Assembly: GCA_014338005.1 (NCBI GenBank)
Contig: QUBZ01000036.1
Span: 1 to 39,273 of the forward strand
DNA length: 39,273 bases
DNA from: Chloroflexota bacterium
GTDB lineage: Bacteria > Chloroflexota > Anaerolineae > Aggregatilineales > Phototrophicaceae
Direction: 5' to 3'
The notes under the pieces were generated by a model. The model saw nothing but the letters and a program-made list of their open reading frames with translations. It searched no databases and was not told where the DNA came from. The position numbers and the translations under genes are program-made. Within the stretch, counting starts at the first letter, position 1, and each line of letters begins with the position of its first letter. Positions 35,697-39,273 of the stretch are shown here, piece by piece.

Positions 35697-38234
35697 TTAA
35701 GCGCGTGTTTCTGCCGCCGCCGGGGTTAGCGCCCGCGCCGGTTTATCCTGCGGCTGCGGAACCCCGCCCGGCCACCATGTCCATTTGCCGAACAGGGCCG
35801 CCAGCGCCGGGTCGAGCATGGTACGCACCACGAAGGCGTCAATCAGCACGCCGACCGACACGGCAAAACCCATCTGCGCCAGGAAGGCCAGCTCGCCGGT
35901 AATCATGCCCGCGAACGTGCCGGCCAGGATGACCGCCGCCGAGGTGATGATCGCGCCCGTCGCGGCCACCGCCACATGCACACCCTCGCGGATGCCGTGC
36001 GCGCGCACTTCTTCTTTGATGCGCCCGAACAGGAAAATGCTGTAGTCAATGCCCAGGCCGACCAGCATAACAAAGGTGAAAATCGGCATCATCCACGACA
36101 GCCGCTCCATGCCGAAAACCACCTGGAAAAACAGCGCCGTCAGGCCGAGCGTGCAGGTGAAACTGAGCAGCACGGTGGCGATGAGGTACAGCGGCGCGAC
36201 CACGCTCCGCAGCATCAGCAGCAGCACGATAAAAATACCCGCCAGGATAAACACCACCGCCCGCAGGGTATCGCTGCTCATGATGGTCGCCATGTCGGTG
36301 ATGACCGCCGGAAAACCGCTGACCACCGCTTCGCCGCCCCCGCGATAGCCGGCTATCAGGCTGCGCATGGCCTGAACAGTGTGCTGCGCTTCATCGCCCA
36401 GCGGGTCATCCAGGATTACATCAATGCGGTAGGCCGTGCCGCCTTCCGCCAGGTAGCTGTCGGCCAGCGGCTTCAGGTCGGCGAACAGCTCGCCGTCGCC
36501 CATCGGCGGCATCATAAGGGCGTCGTCCATCGCCGCGAAACGTTCGGCTAGCCCGCGCGCGGCGTCCAGCAGGTCGTTCTGGCGCAGCGCCAGCACCAGC
36601 AGCCCGCCATCCACAATTGAACGCGCCGTCGTGTAGTTCGGGTCGCCGGCGATTTCGGGGAAACGTTCGACCAGCGCCGCCATGTACCGCTGGAGTCCCC
36701 CGACGGCATCTGCCGCGCCCTGCAAGCCGGCGCTGCCGCCCTGCTCGCTCGCCAGATTAACGATCATATTTAGCTGGCCGTCCACCCGCATCAGGCTACC
36801 GATACGCGGGTTGTTCAGGCCGAGCGGGTTGTTCAGGCTGCGGATGTCCGTCACGCCCGGCAGCGCCGCCAGTTCGCCGGCCAGCCGTATCATCTCGGCG
36901 GGGACATCCCCGGCCTGCCGCCCGGTCACGATCACGTTGAGCGGGAACAGGCTGCCGCCCCCCATATGCTCGCGCAGCAGGTTGTAGGCTTTCACCGAGG
37001 GGATGTTTTCCGGCAGTTCCGCCACGAAGTCATAGTTGACCTGCTGCGTCAGGCCGTAGACCGAAAACGGCAGCATCAGCGCCACGATGACGATGATCGC
37101 CGGCAGCGGGCGGCTGCTGACCAGCTTTGAGGTGGCCTCGTAGTAGCGCCCGGCGGAACGATGGCTGGCTTTACCCGGCCAGAAGGCGCGGTTGCCCAGG
37201 GTCGCCAGCAGCGCAGGGGTCAGCGTGAGGCCGGCCAGCAGGCTGATGGCGATGCCGGTCGCCAGCATCGGCCCGGCGCTTTGCAGCATCCCCATTTTGG
37301 TGAAAAGCAGCGCCATAAAGCCGACGAAAATCGTCCCTGCGCTGCTGGTGATGGTTTCGCCCACCATATGTACGGTGCGCCGCGCGGCATTTTCGATGCC
37401 GACGCCGTCGGCCATTTCTTCGCGGAAGCGGCTGATAAGGAACAGGTTGTAGTCCGTCCCCGCGCCGTACATGACGACCACGATCATAGCGTTCACCTGC
37501 GCGATGACCGTAATCATATCCAGCCGCGCCATGTGGCCGATCAGCCCGACGGTGGTGATAAAGGCGACGGTGACGCTGAACAGCGGAATCAGCGGGCTGA
37601 CCGGCGAGCGGTAGATCAGCAGCAGGGCGACGATCACCAGCGCGAAGGTGATAAACAGCGTGCGGTCAATGGTGGTAAACGTAGACTCCTCCGCCTGGGC
37701 GTTTAACCCGGCCTCGCCGGTCTGGTAAACGGCGAAGCCCTGCGGCGGGTTGGCCTCTAGCCATTCTTCAATGCGCTGTACGGCCGCGGTGGTCTGAAGG
37801 GCATCGGTGGGCGTGGTCATGGCGGCGCTGACGAGGGCGATGCGTTTGTCCGGCGAGATCAGCGCGTCGGCCAGCAGCGCGTCGGTGGTGGGGGCAGCCA
37901 CGCCGCTGATGTTCTCCGGCGCGTCGTCGCTGTTGAGGTAGGCTTCCAGCTTCGCCATATACGCCCAGATGTCCGGGGCGTGAACGTCGCCACCTTCGCC
38001 GGCATCAATTAAAATCACCGTGCTGCTGGCGGCGAACTCCGCCGGGAAGGTGCGCTCAAAGACTTCCTGTGCGGCGGCAAAAGGCGCGTCTGCCGGCAGA
38101 AAATCGCGCTGGTCGGTGCTGGAGACTTCATCCAGCGGCGGGGCGGTAACGATCAGCAGGGCGGCTGCGAGTATCCAGCCGACGATAACGGCGGTACGGT
38201 GGCGCGCGGCCAGTTTTCCGAGCAGACGAAACAT
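35697..38234 (-). CDS. MMPL/RND family transporter
   Basis: 845 aa with two repeats of one helix, a large exported loop and five helices, the MmpL/HpnN layout. Proton-relay motifs are GTDYNLFLISR (first half) and GIDYSIFLFGR (second half), both with the Asp-Tyr pair. MMPL pumps export lipids, glycolipids or drugs using the proton gradient; the cargo is unknown. ATG 38234 has GGAGGAAAT upstream and starts the first helix region; the frame is open to 38339, but that stretch is operator DNA. It diverges from a TetR gene, the usual arrangement of a locally regulated pump. Confidence 0.9.
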   Translation of the reverse strand: MFRLLGKLAARHRTAVIVGWILAAALLIVTAPPLDEVSSTDQRDFLPADAPFAAAQEVFERTFPAEFAASSTVILIDAGEGGDVHAPDIWAYMAKLEAYLNSDDAPENISGVAAPTTDALLADALISPDKRIALVSAAMTTPTDALQTTAAVQRIEEWLEANPPQGFAVYQTGEAGLNAQAEESTFTTIDRTLFITFALVIVALLLIYRSPVSPLIPLFSVTVAFITTVGLIGHMARLDMITVIAQVNAMIVVVMYGAGTDYNLFLISRFREEMADGVGIENAARRTVHMVGETITSSAGTIFVGFMALLFTKMGMLQSAGPMLATGIAISLLAGLTLTPALLATLGNRAFWPGKASHRSAGRYYEATSKLVSSRPLPAIIVIVALMLPFSVYGLTQQVNYDFVAELPENIPSVKAYNLLREHMGGGSLFPLNVIVTGRQAGDVPAEMIRLAGELAALPGVTDIRSLNNPLGLNNPRIGSLMRVDGQLNMIVNLASEQGGSAGLQGAADAVGGLQRYMAALVERFPEIAGDPNYTTARSIVDGGLLVLALRQNDLLDAARGLAERFAAMDDALMMPPMGDGELFADLKPLADSYLAEGGTAYRIDVILDDPLGDEAQHTVQAMRSLIAGYRGGGEAVVSGFPAVITDMATIMSSDTLRAVVFILAGIFIVLLLMLRSVVAPLYLIATVLLSFTCTLGLTALFFQVVFGMERLSWMMPIFTFVMLVGLGIDYSIFLFGRIKEEVRAHGIREGVHVAVAATGAIITSAAVILAGTFAGMITGELAFLAQMGFAVSVGVLIDAFVVRTMLDPALAALFGKWTWWPGGVPQPQDKPARALTPAAAETRA

Positions 38235-38270
38235 GATTTCCTCCCTGGTTGTGATGCGGTGTGGTATGAT

Positions 38271-38325
38271 AATGAGCAAAAACTCTAAAAATGAGTATAC
38301 GCTCATTATTGGGCATATGCTCATT
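38271..38325. promoter_or_regulatory. TetR-type operator array between MMPL and TetR genes
   Basis: AATGAG-TATACG-CTCATT (38290-38307) is a perfect 6-bp inverted repeat. A half-site AATGAG lies at 38271 and TGGGCATATGCTCA (38310-38323) is a near-palindrome followed by TT, giving a further CTCATT. Binding by the adjacent TetR protein is inferred. Confidence 0.6.
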
Positions 38326-38383
38326 ACAGTCAACAGCACCCCCTAATTATTGGGGGGCAATCGGTTTCTGAAAGGCGGCAGGC

Positions 38384-38998
38384 ATGGCACAGACAGGCAC
38401 GCGCAGGGAACAGCGGGCAGCGGAACGCAGGCGGCAAATTCTGGAGGGAGCGGCGCGGGTTTTTGCCGAAAAAGGTTATCATCGGACGACCACCAGGGAC
38501 ATCGCCGCCGCCGCCGACGTGGCCGAAGGCACGCTTTATAACTACTTCGCCAGCAAGGACGACCTGCTGATGGGCCTCGTCGGTGAACTGGCGCAGTTAG
38601 ACCGGCAGCAGGCCATGCTGGACGAGGCGCTCGATCAAGACCTGGGTACGTTCTTCAGGACTTACCTGGCCTACCGCATGGGACACACCGGCCCATACCA
38701 GAACCTGCTGGCGGGCATCGTGCCGGAGATTGTTCATCACCCGGAACTGCGCGAACGTTACAGCCGGGATTTCATTCAGCCGACCCTGGCGATGATCGAA
38801 GGGCATATTCAGCGCCGCATCGAACGCGGCCAGCTCCGTGAGGTGGATGGGCCACTAATTACACGCCTATTAATCAGCATGATGCTGGGGCTTCAAATGC
38901 TGCTCATCATGGGCGATCCGGTCAGCCAGGATGCCTGGGCGCATCCCGAACGGCTGATTAACGCCTTAACCCAGATGATTATAGAGGGCGTGCGGTAG
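38384..38998 (+). CDS. TetR family transcriptional regulator
   Basis: 204 aa. N-terminal TetR HTH at 13-58 (RRQILEGAARVFAEKGYHRTT, DIAAAADVAEGTLYNYFASKDDLL), with the conserved TLYNYF recognition helix. The helical C-terminal half forms the ligand pocket and dimer interface; ligand unknown. AAAGG precedes the ATG. It faces the MMPL gene, and palindromes lie between them, so it probably represses the pump and itself until a substrate binds. Confidence 0.93.
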   Translation: MAQTGTRREQRAAERRRQILEGAARVFAEKGYHRTTTRDIAAAADVAEGTLYNYFASKDDLLMGLVGELAQLDRQQAMLDEALDQDLGTFFRTYLAYRMGHTGPYQNLLAGIVPEIVHHPELRERYSRDFIQPTLAMIEGHIQRRIERGQLREVDGPLITRLLISMMLGLQMLLIMGDPVSQDAWAHPERLINALTQMIIEGVR

Positions 38999-39058
38999 CC
39001 GTAAAACCGGCCATACCAACAAACGAACAAAACATCTTATCACTTTTTCTTATAGGTA

Positions 39059-39087
39059 GTGACAATTATTCGATTCCTTCTTATACT
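39059..39087 (+). promoter_or_regulatory. sigma70-type promoter before the truncated last gene
   Basis: GTGACA (39059-39064), 17 bp, TATACT (39082-39087). The -10 overlaps ACTGA-TT-TCAGT (39085-39096), a possible operator. Confidence 0.5.
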
Positions 39088-39156
39088 GATTTCAGTGTTT
39101 GTTTTGCTGTTACTGATGTGTGAAACAAGTCACAAAAGGTATAGGGGGGTGATGAG

Positions 39157-39273
39157 ATGATACGTTATTTTCGGGTTGGCTCATGGGTAAAAAGAGTGAA
39201 AGGCAACCAAATCAGCAATGAAAGCGGGCGAGACGCGCTTCAGATTACGACGGAATTCACACAAGGCAATGTA
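39157..39273 (+). CDS. Unknown protein, N-terminal 39 residues (3' truncated)
   Basis: ATG 39157 follows a G-rich GGGGGG/TGATGAG stretch and a promoter about 70 bp upstream. The visible part begins MIRYFRVGSWVKRVKGNQ and is basic, with no signal peptide. I do not recognise it. Codon use is more AT-rich than most genes here. Its end lies beyond the window. Confidence 0.5.
   Translation, partial: MIRYFRVGSWVKRVKGNQISNESGRDALQITTEFTQGNV

Overview
The window looks like a chromosomal segment of a GC-rich Chloroflexota bacterium, probably related to Anaerolineae. That placement is inferred from the gene mix and from short Flp-type pilins, not from a marker gene. Most genes are housekeeping or envelope genes arranged singly or in short operons, often converging on GC-rich hairpins. 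Both ends cut through a gene.

Region by region: 1-3.4 kb holds the end of a secreted PPC-domain protein, then a divergent glycolytic pair: a 6-phosphofructokinase with pyrophosphate-type active-site residues and a class I (FbaB-type) fructose-bisphosphate aldolase. 3.4-5.4 kb is a compact island with a D12-class adenine methyltransferase diverging from a protein that joins an XRE helix-turn-helix to a nuclease-like domain. Two perfect inverted repeats lie between them, so this is probably a restriction-modification unit with a built-in controller. 5.4-12.4 kb has a processive family 2 glycosyltransferase, an aldo/keto reductase, an ABC-2-like membrane protein, an apparent 17-residue proline-rich microprotein behind three 11-bp-phased CTGTCCG repeats, a TPR protein, a secreted glucose/sorbosone dehydrogenase and a Uma2 protein.

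12.4-22 kb has a tyrosine phenol-lyase, a secreted dihaem cytochrome c, an unknown single-pass membrane protein, a FAS1-DUF4397-FAS1 surface protein, a small membrane protein, an M19 dipeptidase and a membrane-fused sulfite-oxidase-like molybdoenzyme. 22-29.2 kb has two Flp-like pilins (one only 48 aa) with no visible assembly genes, an operon of a small membrane protein, a CopC-CopD fusion with a degenerate cytochrome c tail and a membrane-anchored TIR-like protein, then tRNA-Arg(CCT), a flippase-like membrane protein, a frameshifted GNAT remnant and an intact tandem GNAT.

29.2-39.3 kb has an ABC-F ATPase whose leader carries a sigma70 promoter, a tiny upstream ORF and a terminator/antiterminator pair. 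Divergent from it is a CarH-like B12 photoreceptor regulator with a metalloprotease directly downstream. An ornithine-decarboxylase-like enzyme follows, then an MMPL transporter divergent from a TetR regulator with a palindromic operator between them, and finally a truncated unknown gene behind a good promoter.

The observations that look least described are the ABC-F attenuator, the fused controller-nuclease R-M unit, the Pho-box-like repeats with the microprotein, and the TIR plus degenerate-cytochrome copper operon.
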